Assembly (NCBI RefSeq): GCF_014204795.1 | Contig: NZ_JACHMB010000001.1 | Coordinates: 8,816,501 to 8,880,500 of the forward strand | DNA length: 64,000 nt | Direction of reading: 5' to 3' | Source: Nonomuraea jabiensis | GTDB taxonomy: Bacteria > Actinomycetota > Actinomycetes > Streptosporangiales > Streptosporangiaceae | In this document: positions 42,974 through 51,266 of the stretch, one piece after another | How positions within the stretch are numbered: the first letter of the stretch is position 1 | Layout of the letters: each line of letters begins with the position of its first letter | Made by a program: the position numbers and the translations under genes | The notes under the pieces: generated by a model | Database searches by the model: none | What the model saw: only the letters and a program-made list of their open reading frames with translations | Told to the model about the DNA's origin: nothing

Positions 42974-43015
42974 TCCTCCGCCGCGAGCCCTCTGAACCGG
43001 CAGCGTGCCGTCGCG

Positions 43016-44578
43016 TCAGCCGGCGGCGAAGGGGGTGTCGGCGTCACCGGTTCCCGTTTCGGGGTCGTCCTCCCGCAGCCTGCGGTCGGGCAGGAAGAAC
43101 GCGAGTGCCAGGGCTGCGAGGGCGACCACGGACAGGCCCGCGAAGATCGGCAGGAGCGCGTCCACGTAGGAATGCACCACCTGATCGCGGACGGACCCGG
43201 GCAGCGAGCGGACGAGCGCGGGGGTGAGCGAGTCGGTGCCCGTCCCGCCCAGGCTCGGTGCGAGGCCGGACAGAGAGCCGGTGAGCCGCTCGGCGAACAG
43301 CGCACCGACCGCGGCCGTGGCGATGGTCGCCCCGATCTCACGGAAGAAGTTGTTGGCGGAGGTGGCGGTGCCGACCTCGCTGCGCGGGAAGGCGTTCTGC
43401 ACGGCCAGGACCAGGTTCTGCATGAGCAGGCCCATGCCGGTGCCGAGCAGCGCCAGATAGGCGCACACCAGCTGGACCGGCGAGTCCGAGTTGAGGGTCG
43501 ACAGCAGGTACACGCCCGCCGGGACGATGACCAGACCCGAGATGACGAAGCCCTTGTAGCGGCCGATCTTGGCGATGAGCTGGCCGGAGACGGTGGCGGT
43601 GAGCATCAGGCCGGCCACCATCGGCAGCAGGAGCAGCCCGGAGACGGTCGCCGAGTAGCCGTAGACCATCTGCAGGTAGGTCGGCATGTAGCCGACGACG
43701 GCGAACATGCCGGCGCCGATGGCGATCATGCCGATGACGGTGGACAGGGCGAACACCCGGTTGCGCAGCATGCTCAGCGGGATGAGCGGTTCGGCGGCGC
43801 GCCGCTCGACCAGGACGAAGGCGATCGAGCCGGCGATGGTCACTGCGATGAGCGACAGGATCAGCGGCGAGCCCCAGGCGTGGTCGTTGCCGCCCCAGTC
43901 GGCGACCAGCACCAGGCTGGTGACCGTGATGGCCATGAGGGCGGTTCCGAGGTAGTCGAGTCTGACCGTCCGGCCGGGCTTGGGGAGCCGGATGCCGAAG
44001 TAGCTGACGGCGAACGCGGCGACGCCGAGGGGGACGTTGATCCAGAAGGCCCACCGCCACGAGGCGTTGTCGGTGATCCAGCCGCCCAGGAGCGGACCGG
44101 CCACCGAGGACAGGCCGAAGACCGCGCCGATGGCGCCCATGTACTTGGCTCGCTGGCGCACCGGCACCAGGTCGGCGAGGATGGCCTGGGTGCTGATCAT
44201 GAGTCCGCCGCCGCCGAGGCCCTGGAGGGCGCGGAAGGCGATGAGCTGGCCGATGTCCTGGGAGAGGCCGGACAGCAGAGATCCCGCGACGAAGATCGCC
44301 AGTGCCCACAGGAACAGCGGTCGCCGTCCGATGAGGTCGCCGAGCTTGCCGTAGACGGGCATGCCGATGGTGACGGCCAGGATGTAGCCGGTGCTCACCC
44401 AGGCCATCTCGGACAGTCCGTCGAGCTCGCCGACGATGGTCGGCAGAGCGGTGGAGACGATGGTCTGATCGAGCGCCGACAGCAGCATCGAGACGATCAG
44501 GGCGGCGTAGATCCAGCCGAAGCGCGCCGGAAGCTTGGAGTCCGTCACCGGCGTGGTGATGTACGGGGTGCCGGTCAT
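43016..44578 (-). CDS. DHA2 family MFS multidrug efflux transporter (EmrB/QacA type)
   Basis: 520 residues, 14 predicted helices. The family motifs are LDQTIVSTALPTIVGEL in helix 1, GKLGDLIGRRPLF, and the motif-C region GAIGAVFGLSSVAGPLLGG. It should export drugs by proton antiport. It starts one base after the stop of the co-directional TetR gene, so both come from the promoter at about 45165-45200. Confidence 0.92.
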   Translation of the reverse strand: MTGTPYITTPVTDSKLPARFGWIYAALIVSMLLSALDQTIVSTALPTIVGELDGLSEMAWVSTGYILAVTIGMPVYGKLGDLIGRRPLFLWALAIFVAGSLLSGLSQDIGQLIAFRALQGLGGGGLMISTQAILADLVPVRQRAKYMGAIGAVFGLSSVAGPLLGGWITDNASWRWAFWINVPLGVAAFAVSYFGIRLPKPGRTVRLDYLGTALMAITVTSLVLVADWGGNDHAWGSPLILSLIAVTIAGSIAFVLVERRAAEPLIPLSMLRNRVFALSTVIGMIAIGAGMFAVVGYMPTYLQMVYGYSATVSGLLLLPMVAGLMLTATVSGQLIAKIGRYKGFVISGLVIVPAGVYLLSTLNSDSPVQLVCAYLALLGTGMGLLMQNLVLAVQNAFPRSEVGTATSANNFFREIGATIATAAVGALFAERLTGSLSGLAPSLGGTGTDSLTPALVRSLPGSVRDQVVHSYVDALLPIFAGLSVVALAALALAFFLPDRRLREDDPETGTGDADTPFAAG

Positions 44579-44579
44579 G

Positions 44580-45155
44580 TCAGCGGACTCCCAGTACCGG
44601 GAGGATGACGGCGTCGACGAAGCGTGCCGAATGGTCCTCGTGGACGCCGCGACCGGTGCGGGTGCGGCGCACGAGGACCGAGGCCAGGAGCAGTTCGGGG
44701 ATGAACTCGCGGCCGGGGGAGTCGGGGGCGATCTCGCCGCGCGCGGCGGCCCGGTCGATGATACGGCGGGCGGCCTCGGCCATCGGCGCGGCCAGGACCT
44801 CGTTCATCGCCTCCTGGAGCTCGGGATCGGTCCTGGAGGCGTGCGCCAGAGCCGACATGACCGCCTCCTGGTCGTCGGCGACGGCGGCCATGCGGCGTCC
44901 GCCCTCGAGGAAGTCGCCACGCAGGCTCCCGGTGTCGATGTCGGCCAACGGCGGCGGCGCGGCATGCCGCAGTGCCTCGGTGACCAGGCGAGGCTTGCCC
45001 TTCCAGCGGCGGTACAACGTCGCGGTGCTCGCCCGCGTGGCGGCCGCGATCTGCTGCATCGTCAACCGTTCGTAGCCGTGCTCGCCGACCAGGCGCACCA
45101 CGGTCTCGTAGATCTCGGCCTCGCGCTCGGGTGTGAGCTTGGAACGACCCTCCAC
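44580..45155 (-). CDS. TetR family repressor of the efflux pump
   Basis: 191 residues. The helix-turn-helix is LTMQQIAAATRASTATLYRRW; the C-terminal domain is of the TetR_C_16-like type (ALAHASRTDPELQEAMNEVL). It is the first gene of a two-gene operon with the MFS pump. The perfect dyad at 45165-45193, 10 bp before its ATG, is the obvious autoregulatory operator. Confidence 0.9.
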   Translation of the reverse strand: MEGRSKLTPEREAEIYETVVRLVGEHGYERLTMQQIAAATRASTATLYRRWKGKPRLVTEALRHAAPPPLADIDTGSLRGDFLEGGRRMAAVADDQEAVMSALAHASRTDPELQEAMNEVLAAPMAEAARRIIDRAAARGEIAPDSPGREFIPELLLASVLVRRTRTGRGVHEDHSARFVDAVILPVLGVR

Positions 45156-45164
45156 ATCTCCTCC

Positions 45165-45193
45165 TATCGAAACGAAATCATTTCGTTTCGATA
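45165..45193. promoter_or_regulatory. 29-bp perfect operator of the TetR/efflux operon
   Basis: The arms TATCGAAACGAAAT (45165-45178) and ATTTCGTTTCGATA (45180-45193) are exact inverted copies around one base. The AAACGAAAT/ATTTCGTTT core is of the form bound by many TetR repressors of efflux pumps. It starts 10 bp upstream of the TetR ATG, where a bound repressor would block transcription. Confidence 0.8.
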
Positions 45194-45247
45194 CTATGCG
45201 AGGATCGGTTGCCCGCGAACGCCGTCGCCTTGATCGCGGGGGCGGGC

Positions 45248-45988
45248 TCAGTCCTGGGTCGTCGGGCGGATGACGATCTCGCCGATCTCCACGTCGCGCG
45301 GTTGTTCGATGGCGAAGGCGACGGCGCGGGCGACGGCCTGCGGCGCGATGGCGTACTGGTCCATGTTGCGGCGGATCTCCTCGCGGACCTCGGGGTTGTC
45401 GATGGAGCCGGCGAGTTCCGTACGCACGTAGCCCGGCGAGATCGCCGTCGTCCGCAGCACGCCGTCGGTCGACTCCTGCCGCAGCCCTTCCAGGAGGGTA
45501 CGTACGGCGTTCTTGGTGGCGGCGTAGACCGCCATCGTGGGTGAGATCTTCAGCCCGGCCGTCGACACCGTGGTCACGAGGTGGCCATGGCCCTGCTCGC
45601 GGAACACCGGCAGCGCGGCGGCGATGCCGTGCAGCACGCCGCGCAGGTTGACGTCGATCATCGCCGACCAGCCGGCCACGTCGAGGTCGGCCACGGGACC
45701 GATCTTGCTGATGCCGGCGTTGCCCACCAGCACGTCCAGCCGCCCGAACTCCGTCACGGCCAGGCCGACGAGCCGTTCGAGGTCCTCTCGGGCGGTGACG
45801 TCCACGGCGCTGGTGACGGCGCGCCCGCCGCGGTCGCGGATCTGGCGGGCGATCTCGTCGAGCCGCTGCGTTCGGCGCGCGCCGAGCACGACGGCGGCGC
45901 CCCGCTCGGCGAGCAGGCGGGCGGTGGCCTCGCCGATTCCGCTGCTCGCACCGGTGATGGCTACGACCTTGCCCGTGATGGCTGACAT
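45248..45988 (-). CDS. Short-chain dehydrogenase/reductase (SDR)
   Basis: 246 residues. The NAD(P) motif is TGASSGIGEATARLL, the NAG motif GNAGISKIG, the catalytic Ser in TTVSTAGL and the Tyr/Lys in YAATKNAV. The ATG at 45988 is preceded by GGAGGAAA. It is divergent from a TetR gene with two identical palindromes between them, which makes it the likely target of that TetR. Substrate unknown. Confidence 0.9.
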   Translation of the reverse strand: MSAITGKVVAITGASSGIGEATARLLAERGAAVVLGARRTQRLDEIARQIRDRGGRAVTSAVDVTAREDLERLVGLAVTEFGRLDVLVGNAGISKIGPVADLDVAGWSAMIDVNLRGVLHGIAAALPVFREQGHGHLVTTVSTAGLKISPTMAVYAATKNAVRTLLEGLRQESTDGVLRTTAISPGYVRTELAGSIDNPEVREEIRRNMDQYAIAPQAVARAVAFAIEQPRDVEIGEIVIRPTTQD

Positions 45989-46011
45989 GGGGATTTCCTC
46001 CACAGTAAAAT

Positions 46012-46056
46012 GGACACGTGTCCGGTTGGTCCCTCCACCGTATCGGACACGTGTCC
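46012..46056. promoter_or_regulatory. Two identical GGACACGTGTCC operators
   Basis: The 12-bp palindrome GGACACGTGTCC occurs at 46012-46023 and 46045-46056, 33 bp apart, about three helical turns. They occupy the 97-bp gap between the divergent SDR and TetR genes. Same-face spacing suggests cooperative binding by the TetR at 46086. Confidence 0.75.
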
Positions 46057-46085
46057 GCTTAGCCAATCCGCCCTGCAGAGGACCG

Positions 46086-46634
46086 ATGAACGCACCCCGC
46101 CGAGCCGATGCCACCGAGAACCGCGCACGGATCCTCCAGGCCGCACGAGACGTCATCGCGAACGCGGCCGAGGTGCGGCTCAATGAGATCGCCAAGCGGG
46201 CGGGCGTCGGCCAGGGCACCCTCTACCGCCACTTCCCGACGCGGGAGGCCCTGCTCGCCGAGGTCTACCGCAAGGACGTGGACGACCTCGTGGCCGCCGC
46301 GCCGGCCCTGCTCGCCGAGCACGCGCCGCTGCCCGCCCTGGCGGGCTGGCTGGATCGGGTGGCCGAGTACGCGAAGGTCAAGCGCGGGGTGTTCGCGGCC
46401 GTCGAGGTGGGGGTGTGGCAGGACCTGTCCGCGCACAGCCTCGGCCCGATCGGTGAGGCGCTGACCATGCTCCTCGACGCCGGCAAGGCCGAGGGCGTCA
46501 TCCGCCCCGACGTGGATGCCCGCGACGTCATCCTGCTCATCGGCTACCTGACCCGCCTGGAGCCCGCGGAGTGGGACCCCCGCGCCCACCACCTCCTGCG
46601 CGTCATCCTCGACGGCCTGCGCCGTCACGCCTGA
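46086..46634 (+). CDS. TetR family regulator divergent from SDR
   Basis: 182 residues with the helix-turn-helix VRLNEIAKRAGVGQGTLYRHF. The C-terminal domain resembles that of the TetR at 25985 (VKRGVFAAVEVG; ALTMLLDAGKAEGVI). It starts at ATG 46086. Its 3' end overlaps the convergent serine hydrolase gene by 10 bp. Likely operators are the two GGACACGTGTCC sites. Confidence 0.9.
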   Translation: MNAPRRADATENRARILQAARDVIANAAEVRLNEIAKRAGVGQGTLYRHFPTREALLAEVYRKDVDDLVAAAPALLAEHAPLPALAGWLDRVAEYAKVKRGVFAAVEVGVWQDLSAHSLGPIGEALTMLLDAGKAEGVIRPDVDARDVILLIGYLTRLEPAEWDPRAHHLLRVILDGLRRHA

Positions 46635-47779
46635 GCAGGTTCGCGCTCGGCCGGCCTGGCGTCGCGGAACACCTCCTTCACGAGCTTCTCCAACGCCACC
46701 GGGAACACCTGCATCACGTCGATTGCGGCGTCCCCGCTGGTCAGCGAGGCGGTCAGGGTCCTGCTGCCGTCGGGGGCGCTGTACATCAGCGCCCCGAAAC
46801 CCAGGGTGCTGCCGTTGTGGTGGACGACGATGCCACCGTGGTCCGGGCCCAGGTCCTGCACGAACAGCCCGAGGCCGTAGCCGAGCTTCCCGTGCGGCCG
46901 GCGCATCTCGGCCAGCAGCTGGGCCGGCAGGAGCTTGCCGCCGTTCAGCGCGGCGACGAACGTGTGGAGGTCCTGGGTGGTCGAGATCAGATCGCCGGTG
47001 CCGGGCAGCAGGGAGGGGTTCTGGCGGGTGACGTCGACCACCTTCCACTGGCCGGCGTCCTCGTACCGGTAGTAGCCGTGGGCGTGCGGCCCGGGGATCT
47101 CCGTCTGGGCGCCCGGCGCCACGGTGTCCGACAGCCCGAGCGGCCCCAGGATCCGCCGCCGCAGCTCCTCGGCGTACGAGCGGCCGCTGACCTTCTCGAT
47201 CAGCAGCAGGGCCAGCGTGTAGTTGGTGTTGGAGTAGCTCTGGTCCGTCCCCGGCTCGAACCGGGCCGGCTTCGACAACGCGAACCGCACCAGCTCCTCC
47301 GGCCGGTAGGTGCGCAGCCGGTTGTCCACCCACTCCTGGCCCACCGAGGGGATGCCCGGCACGAACGTCCCGTCGGGGTCGAGCTCGCCGGTGTGGTTGA
47401 ACACCCCGCTGGTGTGCTGCAGCAGCATCCGCACCGTGATCCGCCGGTCCAGGCCGAACTGCGGCAGGTGGTCGGCCACCGGGGCGTCCAGGGCGAGCTC
47501 GCCGTCGGCCACCAGTTGCAGCACCAGGGTCGCGGTGAAGGTCTTGGTGGTGCTGCCCACCCGGAACCGCCCGTTCGTCGGCGGCTTCGCGGCCTCGCCC
47601 AGCTTGCGCACCCCGGCGCTGCCGACCCACTCACCCCGCTCGTCGTGCACGCGCAGCTGGATCCCGGCGAAACCGGCATCGACGAACTCCTGGATGGCTT
47701 TGTGCAGCTCCGGGCGGTCCTGCCCGGCAGCGGCCTCCGGCACGACCCCACGGCTGACCGTGTGGAGAGATTCACTCAT
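46625..47779 (-). CDS. Serine hydrolase, beta-lactamase/DD-peptidase class C fold
   Basis: 384 residues. The active-site Ser76-x-x-Lys79 is in VGSTTKTFTAT, the Tyr183-Ser-Asn is in QSYSNTNY, and HNGS near the C-terminus takes the place of the KTG motif. There is no signal peptide from the ATG at 47779, nor from an upstream in-frame ATG at 47818. That favours a cytoplasmic esterase-like role over cell-wall work. It is divergent from the regulator at 47963. Confidence 0.87.
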   Translation of the reverse strand: MSESLHTVSRGVVPEAAAGQDRPELHKAIQEFVDAGFAGIQLRVHDERGEWVGSAGVRKLGEAAKPPTNGRFRVGSTTKTFTATLVLQLVADGELALDAPVADHLPQFGLDRRITVRMLLQHTSGVFNHTGELDPDGTFVPGIPSVGQEWVDNRLRTYRPEELVRFALSKPARFEPGTDQSYSNTNYTLALLLIEKVSGRSYAEELRRRILGPLGLSDTVAPGAQTEIPGPHAHGYYRYEDAGQWKVVDVTRQNPSLLPGTGDLISTTQDLHTFVAALNGGKLLPAQLLAEMRRPHGKLGYGLGLFVQDLGPDHGGIVVHHNGSTLGFGALMYSAPDGSRTLTASLTSGDAAIDVMQVFPVALEKLVKEVFRDARPAEREPAQA

Positions 47780-47916
47780 GACCAGTCCTCGCTTTGCGAT
47801 AGTACGTGTTTTGCGCAACTCGAAAGCTACGTTGCATTCAGGTGCGCGTCAATCCGGCAAAGGACGTTATCCCTGGTAAGTAGCTATGAATTGGCGCAAT
47901 GACGCTGCGCCCGAAA

Positions 47917-47953
47917 GCAACACCATGTTGCAATGAATGGTGGCTAAGGCAAC
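47917..47953. promoter_or_regulatory. GCAAC/GTTGC half-sites before the hybrid regulator
   Basis: GCAAC-ACCAT-GTTGC (47917-47931) is a 5-bp inverted repeat. A further GCAAC is at 47949-47953, and more copies of GCAAC or GTTGC lie near 47811 and 47830 in the same divergent gap. The half-sites could be targets of the adjacent regulator. Confidence 0.35.
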
Positions 47954-47962
47954 ACTGGTGGC

Positions 47963-48637
47963 ATGCCAGGAGGACGATTGACCCAGCAGGAACGCCAGCG
48001 CATCGCGGCCGGACTCACCGCCGGACTCTCCTACCGCGAGATCGCCCGGCGGCTCGACCGGCCGACCTCGACGATCACCCGGGAGATCGCACGCAACGGC
48101 GGCCCCACCGGCTACCGGCCCCAGCAGGCGCACCAAGCGACCCTCCAGCGGGCACGGCGCGGCACCCCGGCACCCCCGCAGGCGGCCGCGCCGCCGGCCG
48201 GAGCGATGGAACAGGAGATCCTCGAGATGGCGGTCAGAGCCGGGATGCCGAGGACGGCCGCGCGCGTGCACCACGACCTGATGCTGTCCGAGGACGGCAG
48301 GCGCACCGCCGCCGAGCTGGCCCGCAGGCTGAACGTCAGCCCCGCCTCCGTCTCCGTGGCCGTGAACTACCTGGTCGAGCATGGGTATGCCCGGCGCGAG
48401 CGCGATCCGCGGCGCCGCCGCGACATCTACGTGATCGACAACGACGCCTGGTACCGCTCCGTCGTGATCAGCAGGCGGCAGACCCTGGAGACCGTACGCG
48501 CCACGATGGCGGCGGCCGAGACCTTCGGGCTCGACAGCCCCGTGGGGGAACGGCTGGCCAAGACGGCGGCGTTCCTGGAACGCGTCAGCCTCGACATGAT
48601 CGAGTCGGCCGACCGCTGGCGCCCCCTCCTGACGTGA
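47963..48637 (+). CDS. Regulator combining an IS30-type helix-turn-helix with a GbsR/MarR-like winged helix
   Basis: 224 residues with two DNA-binding parts. Residues 5-50 (LTQQERQRIAAGLTAGLSYR, then IARRLDRPTSTITREI) are an HTH_38 domain as at the N-terminus of IS30 transposases. After an Ala/Pro linker, residues 85-224 are a GbsR/MarR-like winged helix (AAELARRLNVSPASVSVAVNYL; RRRDIYVIDNDAWYRS). The IS30 catalytic domain is absent, so this is a regulator and not a transposon relic. It probably controls the divergent serine hydrolase. Confidence 0.8.
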   Translation: MPGGRLTQQERQRIAAGLTAGLSYREIARRLDRPTSTITREIARNGGPTGYRPQQAHQATLQRARRGTPAPPQAAAPPAGAMEQEILEMAVRAGMPRTAARVHHDLMLSEDGRRTAAELARRLNVSPASVSVAVNYLVEHGYARRERDPRRRRDIYVIDNDAWYRSVVISRRQTLETVRATMAAAETFGLDSPVGERLAKTAAFLERVSLDMIESADRWRPLLT

Positions 48638-48673
48638 CGGGCCCGGCGTCCTGCTCGACCGGCACGCCGCGCC

Positions 48674-49828
48674 TCAGGATCGGCCGCAGGCCCCGGGGCA
48701 GAACTTGACCTCGGGGTAGCGCGAGGACGGCTGGTCCAGCAGGGGCTGCCGCCGCGACTTCAGGTGCTGGTCGAGGAAGGCCGCCACGTACGTGCGGGTG
48801 AGCTCGGCGGCGCGCGCCGCAGGCAGGAGGCCATAGGCGGGTTTGATGCCGAGGGCGCCCGCCAGCAGCGGTACGTCGGTGAACGACTGGTGCTCCGAGC
48901 CCGACAGCACGATCCAGCGCTTCCACCCGGTCAGCAGCTTCCAGTCGCGCTCCCACGAGTTGTCGCTGCCGCCGGGGACGTGCTGCGGCGAACCGATGAA
49001 CATGAACGGCCGGGAGAGCCCGCCCTTGGGGATCCGGGCGTAGGTGGTGCCGTCCATGTCGATCCCGGCACGTACCCGGGGGTCCCGCACCATGGCCGCC
49101 AGGGCGGCGGCCCCGCCGATGGACTGGCCGACCATGGCGATTCTGGAGCGGTCGATCCGGCCGGCGCCGTCCCACGTCGAGGGCAGCCGGTCGAGCACGA
49201 AGGAGACGTCGGCCGCCCGGCCCGCGACCACGCCGGTGCCGAAGCCCGGGTCGGCGTCGCTGTCGCACGCGAGGCATTCGGCGACCCGCCCGTCGGCCAG
49301 GGTCGTGGCGTAGCTCTCGTAGGTGTGGTCGATGCCCGCGACGACGTACCCGCGGCTGGCCAGGTCTTCGGCCAGGGAGGTGAGGGTGCTCATCGGCTTG
49401 GTGAAGCCCGGGGAGAGCACCACCAGCGCAAGCTTGCGGCCCGCGGGTTCGGCGTCCTTGACGGCGTTGGTCCGGGTCTTGCTCAGCGTGTCGTCCGGCA
49501 CGCCCGCGATCCTGCCTCCCTTCAGGGTGAGCTCGGACTCCTTCGGCGTCATGTAGGAAGCGCGCTGCCCGTCGCGCTGCTCGGCCGGGTACCACAGGGT
49601 GACCTTGAGCTCTCGGGCTTTCGCGTCGAGGTTCCAGGGGTCGGGGCGGGAGGTGTCCTTCAGGTACAGGGCGGTGGTGCCGACCGGATGGGGGCCGGTG
49701 GGGGCGGGCAGGGTGGCGGGGCCGGTGGGCGCGGCGGGCACCGCGGCGGAGCGGGGCGGCGCGGGCGCGGAGCAGGCGGACGCGGCGAGGACGGCCAGTC
49801 CGGCGGCGGCGGCCAGGAGGTGTCTCAT
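48674..49828 (-). CDS. Alpha/beta-hydrolase lipoprotein (PAF-acetylhydrolase-like)
   Basis: 384 residues. The signal peptide ends in a lipobox (LAASAC, Cys19), so the mature protein is lipid-anchored outside the membrane. The nucleophile elbow is GQSIGG with Ser236; a DGTTY aspartate and HQSF histidine complete a plausible triad, and the fold resembles platelet-activating-factor acetylhydrolases. It lies 13 bp behind the S41 protease gene and is the last gene of the second YtrA-type operon. Confidence 0.85.
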   Translation of the reverse strand: MRHLLAAAAGLAVLAASACSAPAPPRSAAVPAAPTGPATLPAPTGPHPVGTTALYLKDTSRPDPWNLDAKARELKVTLWYPAEQRDGQRASYMTPKESELTLKGGRIAGVPDDTLSKTRTNAVKDAEPAGRKLALVVLSPGFTKPMSTLTSLAEDLASRGYVVAGIDHTYESYATTLADGRVAECLACDSDADPGFGTGVVAGRAADVSFVLDRLPSTWDGAGRIDRSRIAMVGQSIGGAAALAAMVRDPRVRAGIDMDGTTYARIPKGGLSRPFMFIGSPQHVPGGSDNSWERDWKLLTGWKRWIVLSGSEHQSFTDVPLLAGALGIKPAYGLLPAARAAELTRTYVAAFLDQHLKSRRQPLLDQPSSRYPEVKFCPGACGRS

Positions 49829-49841
49829 CGGAAAGGTCCGT

Positions 49842-51266
49842 TCACTCGTGCAGCAAGGTCAGCGCCTTGGCCAGCGCGGGGTCGCGCCCGGCGGCCGCGT
49901 CCTTCGCGGTCAGGGGTACATGGTGGTCGGGCGGCACGCCGATCCGGTCGATCACCTCGCGGCCCGGCCCCAGGTGGTGTCTGGTGGGGAAGGCCAGCGT
50001 GGTGTTGTCGGCGAGCAGGTACGGCTGCGCCGGTCCGGAGATGACGCCGGCGGTCCTGGTGCCGACCAGCCGGCCGATGCGCAGGTCCTTGACCGCGGAG
50101 CTGAAGTGCTCGCACGCCGAGGCGCAGCCGCGGTCGGTGAGCACCACCAGCGGCAGGTCGAGCAGCTGGACGGCGTCGTCGGTCCACAAGGTCTCGCACT
50201 TGCCGTCCACGGTGCACAGGTGGCCGGTGGCCTTGCCGTGGACGAACGCGCTCACCAGCCGGATCGCCTCCTTGGGGCTGCCGCCGCCGTTGCCGCGCAG
50301 GTCCAGTACGACGCCGGTGAGCATGCGGCCGGTGCGCAGCCTGGAGATCGCCTTGAGGACCCTGTCGGCGGAGTCGGGAGCGAAGGCGCGCATCCGTACA
50401 TAGGCGATGTCGTCGTCCAGCAGCTTCGACCGCACCACCTGCAGGGCGGCCAGGTCGCGCTGGAAGAGGCCGGGCCTGAGCGTCACGCTCCAGCGGCGGC
50501 CGGTGCTCTGCCGCCGCAAGCGCAGCCGGACCGGCCGCGCTTGCGGGTATCGCGGGTAGAGGGCGGCGATCGGGGGTGTCGCCTTCCCGTCGATGAAGGG
50601 CGCCGACCCGTTGATCGACTCGATGACGTCGCCCGGGCGAAGTCCGGCGGCCTGCGCCGCGCCGCCCTGCACGGTGGTGACGAACAGCGGCGCGAGGGCG
50701 GTGCCGGGGTTGGCGTGCACCTGAGCGCCGTTGACGTTCGCTTCGAGGCCCAGGCCGTAGCCGTCGCCGTCGTGGTAATCGGGTGGCCGCTCGACGCCGC
50801 GCGTCCAGCCGGCGTGGTTGTCGCCGAGGGCGGCCACGAGAGCCTCGAGAGTGACCACGGCCAGCTGGTCGCGCAGGCCGGGGACCTGGTCGGTGACCTT
50901 CCGGTAGACGGCCTCGAAGGCGGCCCAGTCGGCTTTGCGGTCGCCGGTCAGCGCCGGCATGCCGGCCTCCGGCACGTCGTGCCCGTCGCGGTCGAGCTCC
51001 TGCGTCAGGGCGGCGAAGGCGGCGGTCAGGAGCGAGCGGGCGTCCAGGGTGGCGCCGCTGTAGTAGTTGCCGAGGATGCAGAAGTACGCCTGCTCGACGA
51101 CGTCGATCGTGGTGGCCGTCTCCGGTCCGGGGCGCGCCTGGGGCTGCGCGCAGGCCGTACCGGCGGCCGGGCTCGCCTGGCTGCGCGGCGGCGCCGGCGC
51201 CGTGCAGGCGGCCGCCAGGAGGAGGGCGAGCCCCGCCGCCGCGGCCTTGACGGCGGCGGCGGTCAT
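49842..51266 (-). CDS. S41 family (C-terminal-processing-like) peptidase lipoprotein
   Basis: 474 residues. The lipobox LLAAAC places Cys21 as the lipid anchor. A PDZ-like region (about 165-260; GGAAQAAGLRPGDVIESING) is followed by the S41 core with LDLRGNGGG and nucleophile Ser383 in DRGCASACEHF. The lysine expected after it in Ser/Lys dyad proteases is replaced in GTRTAG, as in the tricorn-like subgroup. The ATG at 51266 overlaps the permease stop by 4 nt, so the protease is translationally coupled to an ABC exporter. Confidence 0.87.
   Translation of the reverse strand: MTAAAVKAAAAGLALLLAAACTAPAPPRSQASPAAGTACAQPQARPGPETATTIDVVEQAYFCILGNYYSGATLDARSLLTAAFAALTQELDRDGHDVPEAGMPALTGDRKADWAAFEAVYRKVTDQVPGLRDQLAVVTLEALVAALGDNHAGWTRGVERPPDYHDGDGYGLGLEANVNGAQVHANPGTALAPLFVTTVQGGAAQAAGLRPGDVIESINGSAPFIDGKATPPIAALYPRYPQARPVRLRLRRQSTGRRWSVTLRPGLFQRDLAALQVVRSKLLDDDIAYVRMRAFAPDSADRVLKAISRLRTGRMLTGVVLDLRGNGGGSPKEAIRLVSAFVHGKATGHLCTVDGKCETLWTDDAVQLLDLPLVVLTDRGCASACEHFSSAVKDLRIGRLVGTRTAGVISGPAQPYLLADNTTLAFPTRHHLGPGREVIDRIGVPPDHHVPLTAKDAAAGRDPALAKALTLLHE

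Noticed and set aside
47963..48637. IS30 transposase remnant
   Set aside because: Only the N-terminal HTH is shared; the DDE catalytic domain is absent, a winged helix replaces it, and no terminal repeats flank the gene.
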